DNA of 64,000 nucleotides from Sarcocystis neurona (taxonomy: Eukaryota > Apicomplexa > Conoidasida > Eucoccidiorida > Sarcocystidae), in contig KL647303.1 of NCBI GenBank assembly GCA_000727475.1, forward strand, positions 2,011,843-2,075,842, read 5' to 3'. This document shows positions 10,100 to 20,776 of this stretch, in pieces. The notes beneath the pieces are model-generated. The model made no database searches, was not told the origin of the DNA, and worked only from the letters and a program-made list of their open reading frames with translations. The translations under genes were made by a program, and so were the position numbers. Within the stretch, counting starts at the first letter, position 1. Each line of letters starts with the position of its first letter.

Positions 10100-11126
10100 A
10101 AGTAGAATTCATGAAAAAGCCAAAATTCTCCGAGTGATTGACACTTGTCGGCGAGTGTCTACTCGGAAGATCCGCGCTCACTTCTTCTTGGTGTGGGACT
10201 GCTGCAGTGCCAGCTGTCGTGCGTGCTGCTGCCCTGCTGCTGCTGCTGAGTGTCGCCTGTCGAGACAGCGCAGACGGCAACGGCTGCTGCTGCTCCTGCG
10301 GGACTGGAGGGCGCACGGTGTCTCTGCATGAGGCAGGCTCTTCCACAAGATAACAGCAACCGCGGCAGCGACGCACCGGCAGCAGCGGCAGGGAGCAGCA
10401 GCAGCAGAAGAGGGGCGGGCAGGGGGAAGCGACGGCAAGAAGGAGCAGCGACATATCGGTAGGCGGGCGCTGCATGCTGCGGCGGTGGTTCTGCTTCTTC
10501 GCCTGCAACACACCTTCCATCCTGCGGAGACGTGCAAGCAGCAGTCGTGCCGCAAGGATAGCAGCAGCGAACACAGCAGCAGCGGCAGCAGGGCCACGGA
10601 CGCTTCAGGTGTGCACCACCAAGCGGCAGCTGGTAGGAAGCAGACGCAGCAGCAGCAACCGAGCCGGTGGCAGCAGCAGCTGCAGCGGCTTTCAGGAACT
10701 CGTTCAGCAGGCGCAACGAGCGATGGGGCAGCTCAGACAGCGGTAACAACGCTGTAGCAACAGCGGCAGCGAACGCACACCGACGGGGGCGCGCGGGCAG
10801 CAGCAGCAGCAGCGCATCGCAAAAGTCAGCGCCGCAGCACAAGTAGGGTAGCGAGTTCCGCCGTCCTGCTGCTTCATCTCGAGGACTCTTGCAGCAGTCC
10901 GAGTACGTGTCTGTGGTGGGGTGCACGGGGAAAATTTTAATCCAGCACTACCTGCGCCGGCGCCTTGCAACAACGGCAGCAGCAGCAAGAGGTATGCTCT
11001 GGTGGCAGCAGCGGTTCCGGTGCAGCAGCACGCGTAGCAGGTTGGCCTTGTCCTCCTGCTCCTCCCTTGCTAGCAGCGGCAGCAGCGAACAGAGTGTATG
11101 CGGCTAAAGTACGACCTAGCAGCAGC
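10100..11126. other. Divergent inter-gene region, triplet-rich, exons unresolved
   Basis: Both strands contain plausible fragments: plus-strand SGFQELVQQAQRAMGQLRQR (ends at 10746) and minus-strand ELPHRSLRLLNEFLKAA (near 10700). These two overlap in place, so at most one is coding. CAG polarity on the plus strand above 9.9 kb favours the plus reading. This is probably the 5' region shared by the minus gene at 9.05-10.1 kb and the plus gene at 11.1 kb. Confidence 0.35.
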
Positions 11127-13891
11127 ATGCCAGTCGCCGCTGCGGTGTATCGCCTCGTGGGCCTGCAAGGCAACGCCAACTGGGCGTTGTACCGCCCTCC
11201 CTCGGAGCCTGCATACGGCAGCGGCAGCAGGAGCAGAAACACAGAGGCACTTGAGTCCGCAGCAGCACCAGGTGCTGCTCCTTGTGGGGCTGCAGCGCCC
11301 GGTGCAGTAGCCGACCCGACCCTTCATCCTGCGGGAGCAGACGCAGAGACCACTTGCCTGCGCGCGGGAGCTGAGTCTGCCTCAGCTGCAACAGCCGCAG
11401 CAGCTCGCACGTCTCACGTTGCGGCAGCAAGTGCGAACCCGTTCGATCCTGCCGCAGGTGGTGCTGCAGGAGGGACAGGTCGAGCAGGTACTGCTGCTTC
11501 CTGCTATGGCACAAGGCCTACGGGGGGAGGACGAGCAGCAGCAGGAGGAGTAGAGGCGGAAGAGGAAGCGGCGACAAGCAGCAGCACATGGCAGCAGGTG
11601 CGTCAAGATGTGAATGGCCACGCGACGGGGGAAGAGAAACTCGGGGCTTCGCAGGAGCAGGGCAACAGCGGGCCGCAGCAGCAGCAGCAGCAACAGGAGT
11701 GGTGCTGCGGCTGCGTCGCAGTGCGCGGAAGAGAAGGCTATGTAAGCAACAGCACGTGCGTGCATACGAAGGCCAGCGCAGCAACGTTTGTGAAAGAGAC
11801 CTGCGCCCCACGGCAGCTGCTAGTAGTTTTTCTTGGCGATATATCTGACTTCTTTAGTCCTCCTTCCTCTTCCTCGTTTGCAGCAGTGCAAGGACAACGG
11901 CAACAGCAGCCCCAGCAGCAGCGCCGGCGGCAGCAGGAGCACCGGCACCAGCAGCATCCTGTACAAACGCGACCACCGCAGCCTGCCCAGCAACAGGAGC
12001 AGCACGAGCAGCGCCAGGAGGAGGAGGAGCAGATGTGGCAGCACGAGCCACAGCAGTCGCAGCAGCAGCAGCAACAGCACCAGTTACAAGAGCAACAGCA
12101 GCTGGAACCGCAGGGGCGGCAGCTGAAACCGCACGGACAACAGCTGGAGCGGCAAGGGCAGCAGCAGGGGCGGCAGCTGGAACCGCAGGGGCAGCAGGTG
12201 GAGAAACAGCGGGAGCAGGTGGAGGAGCAGCACTTGCAGCCGGGGCAGCAGCAGTGGGAGGACGAGGAAGAGGAGGAGAGGGAGGAGGAAGATGAGGAAG
12301 ACACCTTTTGCTGTTCGCATTATCCGTATAGTCTGGAGGGAGTTTTCTGGCTTCTCAGCAGTCGGTTCCCGACGCATGCGCTGCTGCTCGTGCGTCCTGC
12401 TGCTGTAGTTAGACACCATGCGGTGTACAGACACTTCATGCCCTGCGATGCAAGTGGAGTTCCTTATTCGATCGAGGAATCTCTAGCGTTCTTCCGGCGC
12501 CACAGAAGCAGCGGTGGCACGGCCGACGACATCGAGAGCAGTAACAGCCTCGCCAACGACAGCAGCATAAGCGCGGGGGAAAACAGCGGCAGCGGCCGCA
12601 ACAGCAGCAGCAGTAACAGCAGCAGCAGTAACAGCAGCAGCAGTAACAGCAGCATCAGTAACAGCAGCAGCAGTAACAGCAGCAACAACAATAGCAGCTC
12701 CGCCGTCAACGGCAGCAGCCCGAGCAGGAGGTGCAGCAACAGCAGTACCACCAGTGACCGCGGCAACAGGTGGGGAACTCTCAAGCAGGGCGACAGCAGC
12801 ACGTCGGCGAGTGGAGAGACAAAGGAAGCACCGGAGGGAAACGCGACGCAGCCTCCTGAACAGCAGCAGCAGCGGTTTTCGCCACTGTCGTTATCTTCCG
12901 CAGCCGGTCTTTCTGTTGCTGGTATAGATTATTCGCCAAAAGATGAAGAGGAAGCTGTGATGGACACGGGTGAGCAAGAAGCGTCTGCATCTCTGACGAA
13001 TGAGCGCGACAGCGAGCTCTCGTTGCTACAGCAGCCGCAGCAGCAGCAACTGGGGAGTCAGCAGGCAAAAGAGAAGGACTCCGCAGAGGAAGCGAAGGAA
13101 CCCACACGCATAGCAACAAACAGAAACTTGAGAGTTGGGGGATCCCAGCGAAGCCAAGACTGCAGCGACCCGTTCTCGGCAGCCCAGCATCTCATTTGTT
13201 TGCTGAACTCTTTGAAACGGCAGCTGCAGCAACGCGAGCAGCAGCCAGACACCGGGCAAGCTGTGCAACAGCAGCAGGACGATAGGGAGAGACTCCCGCA
13301 ACAACAGCGATGGCATGCACAGAGCATCCAACAGCAGCAGCGGCACTCGCAGCAGCTGCGCCTTCAGCAGCAGCAGCAGCTTGACAAGGAGGCACAGCAG
13401 ACAGGGCAGGCGAGAGGAGAGGTGCAGCCGCTGCGGGGGGAAGAGGCGAAGCAACAGCGTGAACAAGAGAGGAATGGGGCGACAACCGCAAACAACGCGC
13501 TCCCAAGTACTTCTGTTTTTGCCGATGCGTCTTCGTCGAGCGATGCGACTGCTGCGCGCTGCTGCTGTGGAGTGGTCCTCGACGAATTTTGGCAGAACAC
13601 GTCAATCACGCTGCTGGGCTTCAGCAAAGGAGCTGCCGTCGTGCTAAGTTGCCTCCGCAGCAAGTGCCGCTGCTGGCGAGTCTCTGCTGCAAGGAACGCC
13701 ATCGTCGCTGCCTACTGCACCGACCTGTGCGCCGGCCCAAGCTCTGCACATGCAGAAGAAGCAGCTGCTGCTGTTGCGCCTTCTGGTGGGTCCCGCTCTC
13801 GTTATCCTGCTGCCGTGAGGTGCTTCCTTTCAGGAGAGAAAAGTGAAGCTGCTGCGGCAGCTGAAGAGGCGGCAGAAAGTTCGAACGCGCC

Positions 13892-13924
<33 letters not shown>

Positions 13925-16163
13925 TAGCAGCAGCAGCCGCAACAGCAACAACAACAGCAGCAGCACGGTGGCTCCTTCTTCGCCTGTTGCCGCTCCCCCT
14001 GGCACTCCCTGTTGTCCACACGTGGGTGAAACTACCCGTGGTGCGACTGCTAGTTCTACGTGGCTCAGGGATAGCTACGCTGTCGATGCTGCTGCGACCG
14101 CACGCCCTGCTGGAACGCGAGCTACTATTCATTCCCCTGCAGCTGCTGCGGCACGTCTCCTTGAGACTTCTGCCGCAGATGTGAAGGATGACTGCTGTCG
14201 CGGGACAAGTGCTGCACTGTGTCCCGCCCTTTCTTCCTTCTGGAGCAGAGTACACGCACTTCACATCGTGGACGGCGGGCTGTCTGTGCCTCACGTGCTG
14301 TTTGAAATATCGCATGCACAGCTTATGGCTCGTTTCCAAACGACACCCTGTGCTTCCCCATCTTCCTCTGCTACCGTTGCTACACCGACGCAGTTTTATC
14401 CCCCCCTTCATCATATTGTCAGTGACGTTGCAGCGAAATTCTCTGTTGCTTCCGCGCAGCAGCAGTGGTGCCACCACCAGCTGCAAACAAGCACGTGCTG
14501 CAACTCTGGACAGTCTGGTTGTTCTTCCTGCTGCTGCAGGACAAGCCCCAGTAGCATCAGCACGAGTACGAACATTAATAGCCGCACCCCTATCGACCGC
14601 AGTACGTGTCCCCCTACTAGCAGCACTGAAGGCAGCACGCGCGATGTCGGCGCCAGCACCACCAACAACTCTGGCAGCACCACTAAGACAAGCAGCAGTG
14701 CCGGCGGCAGCAGCAGCAGCCTTGTCACAAACACCGACGTCATCAGAAACACCTGTCGTTGCCTTTTTTTGATGGAAGAATCTGACACTTGCGAGAGAAG
14801 GCGTGCTTTTTCGCGGGAAGGAGAGGTGGACGTAGAGAGGGAGTATACGGAGTCAACGGCAGCAGATAGGCACTCCACGAAGGTTGTGCGTGAACGCGAT
14901 GAAGCAGATCAGTGTGCGTGTTCAACACGTCGAGACGACGTAGTGAAGAAGAAGTGTGAGGAACGAGCATTCCAGGTGACACAGCAAAGTAGAGAGGCAC
15001 GAGATTCAAAGGTAGAACAGCGACGTGGACTTAAACAAATATGGGTGCACTGCAGTAGCAGACAGATGTTCGACGGGAGGCGGCCGTTTGTAAGAGGAGA
15101 AACGCTGGGTTTTCTACGAGCACTTCTGCGTGCAGCAGAAAGCTGCGATGCTCCTGTGAGAGACGGTGCCCTGGACGCAGTCGAAACCACGGGAGGTGTC
15201 AAGCCTTATGTGCGTCACACCAGTACCCCACCCACTACTGTAGGCTTTGCACGCTATTACATGCCACGCTTCCAGCGCCGAGCTCTCTGCTTAGGATATC
15301 GCGGCAGCGTCTCTGTTGCTGCTGCTTGCGAGGCTCTGGCCGAGGACACAACAGAGAGTCCACTGCCAAAACACGTGCCTCCCTTCTCTCGTCACACGGA
15401 GATGGAAGCAGCAGCGCAGTTGGCAGCGGATACACTCGCCGACGCAAGGGTGCACAATTCAGCAGCCCACGTGGAGCTAGAAGCCCACAAACACGCAGCG
15501 GCGGTAGCAGCACCAATAGCAGCAGGAGCACTAGCAGCGGCGCCAGTAGCACTCGTCGACGTCCTGAAGGACTATCAGCACGAACAGGAGATCCAGCAAG
15601 AGGCAGAAGCAGAACTGTTCAGTTGCCGCGTTGCTGTCGATCCGAACTTTGGCCTTGACGTGCACTTTAATCTGCTCAGCGATGCCACACTGGCGCTTCA
15701 GCTCTCCTCAGCCTGGAGGCACTGCTCAACAACGAGCAAAACAGCAGCAGGTGTGTCGTCGTCGTGTGCAGCAGCTGTCCCCCACGAGGACGTCCGTAGC
15801 GGAGACAAGGGATGGATGGAAGCGGCAACCGCACGAAATCCAACATCTACACATGGCGCCACAGAAAAACACGCTGTGTCTGTTGAGTCAAACCTGGCAG
15901 CAGCAGAGGACACCTCTTCTAAGCGCAGGACACCCATACCGCCCTTCGAAGAACCACTCGGACAGCAAGTATGTGTCGATGGTACAGCTGCGCCCATCGC
16001 AGAAACAGGATGTAGTGAAACGTATGCTGAATTGCACAATGGTGGTGTCTTGCAAAGTGAGCGGTGCTTTGGCAACAGCCGCCTGCTTGAGGTTGACATA
16101 CCTGTCCCTCGAACTCTCTTCTTTGAAGAATGGCGAAAGCTTTGTGGCACACGTTTTTACTGA
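11127..16163 (+). CDS. C2orf69/UPF0565-family serine-hydrolase-like protein, giant form
   Basis: A single 1678-residue frame starts at ATG 11127 (MPVAAAVYRLVGLQGNANWA), the first ATG followed by non-repetitive sequence. Islands match the C2orf69 family in order: LVVFLGDISDF (about 232-242; family 'FPGDVQN'); YSLEGVFWLLSSRFPTHALL (about 400-420; family 'WSLENVATILAHRFP'); SITLLGFSKGAAVVLSCL (family 'SFTLIGFSKGCVVLNQL') with nucleophile-like Ser833; HIVDGG with Asp1049 (family 'YWLDGG'); IWVHCSSRQMFDGRRPF (about 1305; family 'VHTHVTPYQVRDPMR'); and LDVHF with His1513 (family 'QIHF'). Ser833-Asp1049-His1513 is an inferred triad. Human C2orf69 is about 385 residues and mitochondrial; here Gln-, Ser/Asn- and Ala-rich insertions separate the islands. 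The substrate is unknown. Confidence 0.75.
12096..12236 (+). repeat. 21-nt coding minisatellite (heptad Gln repeat)
   Basis: About six to seven degenerate units encode QQLEPQG, RQLKPHG, QQLERQG, RQLEPQG, QQVEKQR and EQVEEQH inside the C2orf69-like ORF, followed by an acidic Glu/Asp run. A seven-residue period with a hydrophobic at a fixed place could form a coiled coil. Confidence 0.8.
12600..12700 (+). repeat. 15-nt coding repeat (NSSSS)
   Basis: About five tandem copies of AACAGCAGCAGCAGT, with one ATC variant, encode NSSSS units in the C2orf69-like ORF, then decay into Asn/Ser. Confidence 0.9.
13898..13965 (+). repeat. CAG-family triplet run coding Ser/Asn
   Basis: An AGC/AAC run encodes a Ser/Asn tract just after the GFSKG block of the C2orf69-like ORF. 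Confidence 0.85.
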
Positions 16164-16194
16164 GCAAGGGAAGAATGCGTTAGCCTTGTCCACA

Positions 16195-16232
16195 TACATA
16201 TATATATATACATACGTACATACATACATACA
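16195..16232. repeat. TA/TAC microsatellite
   Basis: About eight TA units followed by CATACGTACATACATACATAC, just downstream of the 11.1-16.2 kb gene. Confidence 0.9.
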
Positions 16233-18489
16233 CGCGTAACTGCATATGAGAATGTCACCGTGTGTACGTCTTCACTTTGTTTCAACGGAGTGCATTGTTT
16301 CCCAGACGGCTGCAGTTGTCTTCAGAGAAGTGCATCACCTCAAAGTTTTATCTCACAAGGGTAAGCTTGCCACCGTGCGGAGCAAAATACGAACACTTGC
16401 ACATTTGAGAAACGCCTGACATCGACTAGGGAAACTGTCTTATGGAGTGATTTCTACACCTACGAGGAAAGATTATGTACTTCAGCATCTCCGAGAAATT
16501 GTGAGTTACCTACCACACGAGTGTTGAGGCTGTCAAGTGGTCTCACTCGCGTACGCTAGTATTCCGTCCTCGCCGTTTCATGGTAACACGATTCCGTGTC
16601 ATTGCGCCGTTGAATACGTTTATGCGTGTATTTGTACATTCGCGTGATCGCTGGTGGGCGTTCACAATGCTCACAGAGAGTGCGTGTCGCGCGCGCGCGA
16701 GCCGCGCCTGCGTAGAGTACAGTGCTGCTTGTGAGCTCGCTAGTGACTGAAACTCGACACTGAGTTTGCCGAGTCTGCTGTTTACGGAAGTATGGGCGAG
16801 TGACGATTCCGAAACAATCTCTGCAAACCAGCACCTGTTTTCTGCAACAACGTAGCGTGCTCCCGTGAACACGATTCTGCTGTTGCTTGACTGTCGACCA
16901 GCAAGTATGCCCCGGTGAAGATCCAGAGTTGTCGGTTACTGTTCAAAGAGGCGTGGAGCACTTGCTGTTTCAGCCTCACCCCAATGGCGACACTCTTGGT
17001 CCTCCGCCGTGCACGTCTCAAAATAGACCTTGCGGATGGCGTGAATTGCTCTACCTTTGCAGAGCTCTTCGTTGGGCAAGCCTTCCAATTAGACAGAATG
17101 CAGGTGTACGCTCATTATGAAGTGACACTCGACAGTCAACTACCACAATCGTATGCTACACACACTCGTAGACAGAAGCAGTTCATGCAACCACCCGCAG
17201 TTGTGGTTTCGTGTGCGGAGGAAGCCAATGACAGAGGACTTTGTGGCGGAGGGCGCCGGCCAGAAAATTCTATCGCGTGCGACAGCAGCAGAAACGGCAA
17301 GTTAGAATTGCCCTTTGTATCACTACTTTTAGCTCGCGCCCTATTTGCGTCCGTCCATTCCAACCAAGCCCGCCGCCTGCGTTAAGGATGCGGTCCGCCC
17401 GTACACAGGTCCGTTGTCTACGCCTTACAAAAGATCTCAAACAGCGAATTCAGGTAGCTGGCGTATACTGCACATACCGGCACGCCCAAACACCTTTCAT
17501 TGCTGCTCTTCAAAGTGTGCTCTGCTGTGGAGGGTGGAGCGGCTTGTCGGGTTCGAATGCATCTGCCTGAAGTGACAGGGTCTGCACTCTTGACTCAGAG
17601 CAGCAATCCGCATATCTGATAAGAGGTATGGATTCAGTGCTGGTTATAGCTCTCCCCCAAAACGCTTTGCCAGTCTCTGAACGGCTTGTAGGACATTCGT
17701 GCAGAATGCACACGAAAGCCTTGTTTGAACAGGGTATCATGATTCGCACAGAGAAAGTGTGGTCACTGGACGGCAGAGAAATTTCCTGCTGCGTAAAATG
17801 GACTGCACAACGGAGTGGAACTAGCAGCACTCGTTTTTACCTTCACAGCGGATGTGGAAACCTTGTATTAATTACGCGAGCACCCTAAACGGTTTGACTT
17901 CTTGTTGTTTCCTCCAACAGGCTCGTGTATCTCTGCGGTGTTCTGGAGGGTTGAAGCTAGTAGGCGCAGTGGGGTTGTGCGGCTTTCTCCACTTGAGCTT
18001 CACATCACACACGTCGGCAAGTTAAAACTGAATTATATTTGTTAAGCTTGAAATAAGTTCCGAAAGACAACAACAACGACTGACGCACCTTCACTAAAGC
18101 GCAGCGACGGTACGAAAATCCACACTAGAGGCCCAGAGACCCTTGCATAAATATCGTGAGGTCGCCTCTTGATTCGTGTATAAAGGTCAGTTCTGCCTGG
18201 TTATGCAGACTAAGGCTTTCCTGTAGCAGCACGCAACGGGTGTGGGCTCGAAGGCGGCCACCACAACACGGCACTGCACAGAAGGTTTGAGCCCGTATAC
18301 ATACAAGTCACACTTGACCGATGACCGACCATGACTCTGTGAATGGAAGCTTAAAGGCCTTCACTGAAAAGCGCGCGCACACGCACAGCACAGTCGCATT
18401 CAATGGTGGTGTGTATTTAAGCATGCACGCGTATTCCTTACATGGTCAACAGTAGACTTTGTGGGATACCATCCATTTTCTGCCGAGAA

Positions 18490-18535
18490 AATGTATATAG
18501 ATATACATATATATATAAATATATTTTTAGATGAG
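18490..18535. repeat. TA-rich microsatellite
   Basis: Imperfect TATATA/GATA/AATATA run. Confidence 0.8.
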
Positions 18536-18946
18536 TAGAGGATGGAAAAAAGGCGTTCACGTTCACACGCTCGTATACCTGGACGAAGGAAGTGCTTCTG
18601 ATAGACTCACAATATGTTCCTCTTTGACAGCAGCGTAATGGAAGCATAAATCCTCGAACTGTGCATGAATGTAGCATTCATCAGACTGTAGCCTCCAAGT
18701 CGTGTGGTGTCAAACTCCTTGATTTGTTATAACAACTTTCACCTTCTGCACCACGATTTTGATGTCCGACGTCGGGGAGCCGCCGCGTGCATTTCCTCTG
18801 TTTCTGTTGAATGTGGTCACATTCGCTTCACTTGGCCACGACGCAGTCAACCATGTAAAATGCACTTTTTGAGGGTGCAGAGCACTAGATGCCCGTCGAC
18901 GACCACTATGTCCACACCACTTCGAATTCCCGATTCGTCACTTGTT

Positions 18947-20776
18947 CTAGGACGCGCATCCGTTAGCAGTCCTCCATTTCGGCTTTGGCTCACAGAGAAT
19001 AAACAGGTGTCGCCACCTGTCGCCGTCAGGGCGCGACAGTACACGACTTCTGTACTTCTGCAGCAGCAGTCGGCACAATTTCAGCTTCCTTCCTGCGGTA
19101 TGAGAAGGCGACCCAGTAACAGAACAGGCTCTCTGAGGGACAGGCGTCAACAGTGAACCTGTCTGACTGTACTGGGCATTAACTGTGAGTGACGGCTGAC
19201 CCCGCGGTCCGGAAGAGCCAGAGAAGACCGCCGTACTGTTGGCCGCGGTGGGGCGCCCGGCTGCATTACCGTGTGGGAACGACTGGAAATTTTTAAGCAC
19301 TTCGCCTTGTTCGAGAGGTCTCATCGCACAGCTGATAACGTCATTTTCTGAGGGCGCGGCAACTGTGACATTAGAGTTCGCAAGACGTGGCATTCGTGAG
19401 GACAGTATTCGACTGCAGATTTGAAGGTACTGGTCGCAAAGGACGCTGCTATCTGCTCCCTCAGGCAGATCGAACACAGGAGGAGCCGCTGCCGCTTCTC
19501 TTATTACTGTCTCCGGAATGCAAGTCCCCAGTGCAGAAATTACCTTCTTCTTCCATTTTACCGAAGAAGTAGGACTCCTGGTTTCTGACTCGTCCGTGAA
19601 CTGCTTTTGACAACTTGCGTGCGGAGAAAAGCAATTGTCCCACCGTGGTGCGGATGGCTCTGGCAGATCCCTAGAGAAAAAGAAGAACGGTTTTTCCGAT
19701 GTGAGTTCCTGGGGGAGTTGTTTTCTGGGGCAAACGCGAGAACAGCCTGCAGCGACACCTACCCTTTCATATTCTGACGGCGGATCTCTCTCGTCAGCGT
19801 TGAAGCGTCCAGTGACTAGCTCAAAGGTTTCGCAAAAGTGCGAAGTGGGACGTGTTTGGTCGCATGCGCTGTTCACGGACATGCTATGATCTTGCGGCCC
19901 AACGATGGAGGCCGGGAGGACTTGTCTTGCTCGAGGTCGTGGATAGGAACGTCTTTTGCTCGGCGTTCGACACTTACTTTGCCTTCTCTGCTGGGAACAG
20001 TTTGAAGGCGAGGAAGACCTGGAGCTACTGAGAGTTTGCTGCTGGCTTGCTGCCTTGCTAAGCTGGGATGCTTCGTCCGGCTCTGAAAGATGCGTACGAA
20101 TTGTTTCAGCCCAGGGTAGCTTTCCTGATGAGTCGAGAGCCGAAGAAGCACACGTCTGATGAGAGACCCAGCTGATGCGGCGCTTTTTCGACAATTGGGC
20201 ACCAGGTAGGTCTTCGGATGGTGCACGTTCGACGGACCTCCGCTTTCGTCTACCTCTTTTGATTTGTGCACCTGTAGTCTCTAGTTTCGCAGTCGTTGCG
20301 AATGTGTCTTCGTTCGACTCTTGCGGAGGAGACGTCAGATGCCCACAAGCACTTCGATTCGGGTAATATTTGGCATAGGTGTCTTCGGTAGCAGCAACCC
20401 CGGCACAAAACTCGTCAGAGCTGAGCCTGGTGACGCCACCAGCAGTTTGACTCCTGGTGCATGGGCGGTGTGCAGTCATCTGTCGAGGTCTTTTTCGGCT
20501 TGTGCGTACCGTCTCCTTTGGGTGAGCTTGGGCTTTGCTGATGTTTGCACCTAAGGTTTCCTTCTGGTCCGACACGAATACTACAGGAATTCCGCCGTTT
20601 TCTGTGTGAGACGATCGTCGTTTTGCGTCAGAAAATCCACTAGTTGAAACCTGCTTTTGTTGTTGGTGTCGAGTATCCGGCAAAGCAGGAGACATAGTCT
20701 TCGTATTCTGACGTCGGGTACGGCGGGAAGCCGTTCCGCGAGTTCGTCTGCTTCTGCCTCGTGACTTTTGAGTCAT
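18947..20776 (-). CDS. Long basic, probably disordered nuclear protein, unknown
   Basis: A 609-residue frame starts at ATG 20776 with a strongly basic N-terminus (MTQKSRGRSRRTRGTASRRT, then RRQ). More basic clusters resemble nuclear localisation signals: KRGRRKRRS (about 173-181) and SKKRR (about 196-200). Ser/Pro/Thr-rich sequence dominates, with no signal peptide, membrane segment or homopolymer. The most ordered-looking part is ADSSVLCDQYLQICSRIL near residue 450. The C-terminus KLKLCRLLLQKYRSR is again basic. The frame has no alternative-frame rival, which supports coding, but the last 40 codons could run past a splice donor. It resembles the 26.9-29.2 kb ORF in architecture. I recognise no family. 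Confidence 0.6.
   Translation of the reverse strand: MTQKSRGRSRRTRGTASRRTRRQNTKTMSPALPDTRHQQQKQVSTSGFSDAKRRSSHTENGGIPVVFVSDQKETLGANISKAQAHPKETVRTSRKRPRQMTAHRPCTRSQTAGGVTRLSSDEFCAGVAATEDTYAKYYPNRSACGHLTSPPQESNEDTFATTAKLETTGAQIKRGRRKRRSVERAPSEDLPGAQLSKKRRISWVSHQTCASSALDSSGKLPWAETIRTHLSEPDEASQLSKAASQQQTLSSSRSSSPSNCSQQRRQSKCRTPSKRRSYPRPRARQVLPASIVGPQDHSMSVNSACDQTRPTSHFCETFELVTGRFNADERDPPSEYERVGVAAGCSRVCPRKQLPQELTSEKPFFFFSRDLPEPSAPRWDNCFSPHASCQKQFTDESETRSPTSSVKWKKKVISALGTCIPETVIREAAAAPPVFDLPEGADSSVLCDQYLQICSRILSSRMPRLANSNVTVAAPSENDVISCAMRPLEQGEVLKNFQSFPHGNAAGRPTAANSTAVFSGSSGPRGQPSLTVNAQYSQTGSLLTPVPQRACSVTGSPSHTAGRKLKLCRLLLQKYRSRVLSRPDGDRWRHLFILCEPKPKWRTANGCAS

Larger units (their letters stand above)
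1..16170. other. Repeat-rich chromosome segment
   Basis: CAG/CTG triplet runs occur in nearly every kilobase from about 4.8 kb to 16 kb, and more patchily at 1-0.6 and 3.3-3.7 kb, together with TA and CA microsatellites. The runs end abruptly near 16.2 kb. This matches the repeat-rich compartment described for Eimeria tenella chromosome 1. The border was placed by eye, not by a computed density plot. Confidence 0.8.
16164..18946. other. Start of repeat-poor segment; no supported gene
   Basis: A TA/TAC microsatellite (16195-16232) follows the C2orf69-like gene. Small plus frames exist, such as 16915-17385 (containing RARLKIDLADGVNCSTFAEL) and 17628-17888. They look less random than average but lack ATG context, domains or clear splice pairs. 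They could be exons of an unrecognised plus-strand gene. A second TA run lies at 18490-18535. Confidence 0.4.

Noticed and set aside
11738..12304. Minus-strand Cys-rich ORF resembling a Cys-repeat protein
   Set aside because: It is the shadow of the Gln-rich part of the C2orf69-like gene.
17540..17570. GGGTTCGAATGC as a tRNA T-arm
   Set aside because: The flanking bases do not form the T-stem and no cloverleaf with acceptor stem could be drawn. No other tRNA or rRNA was found.
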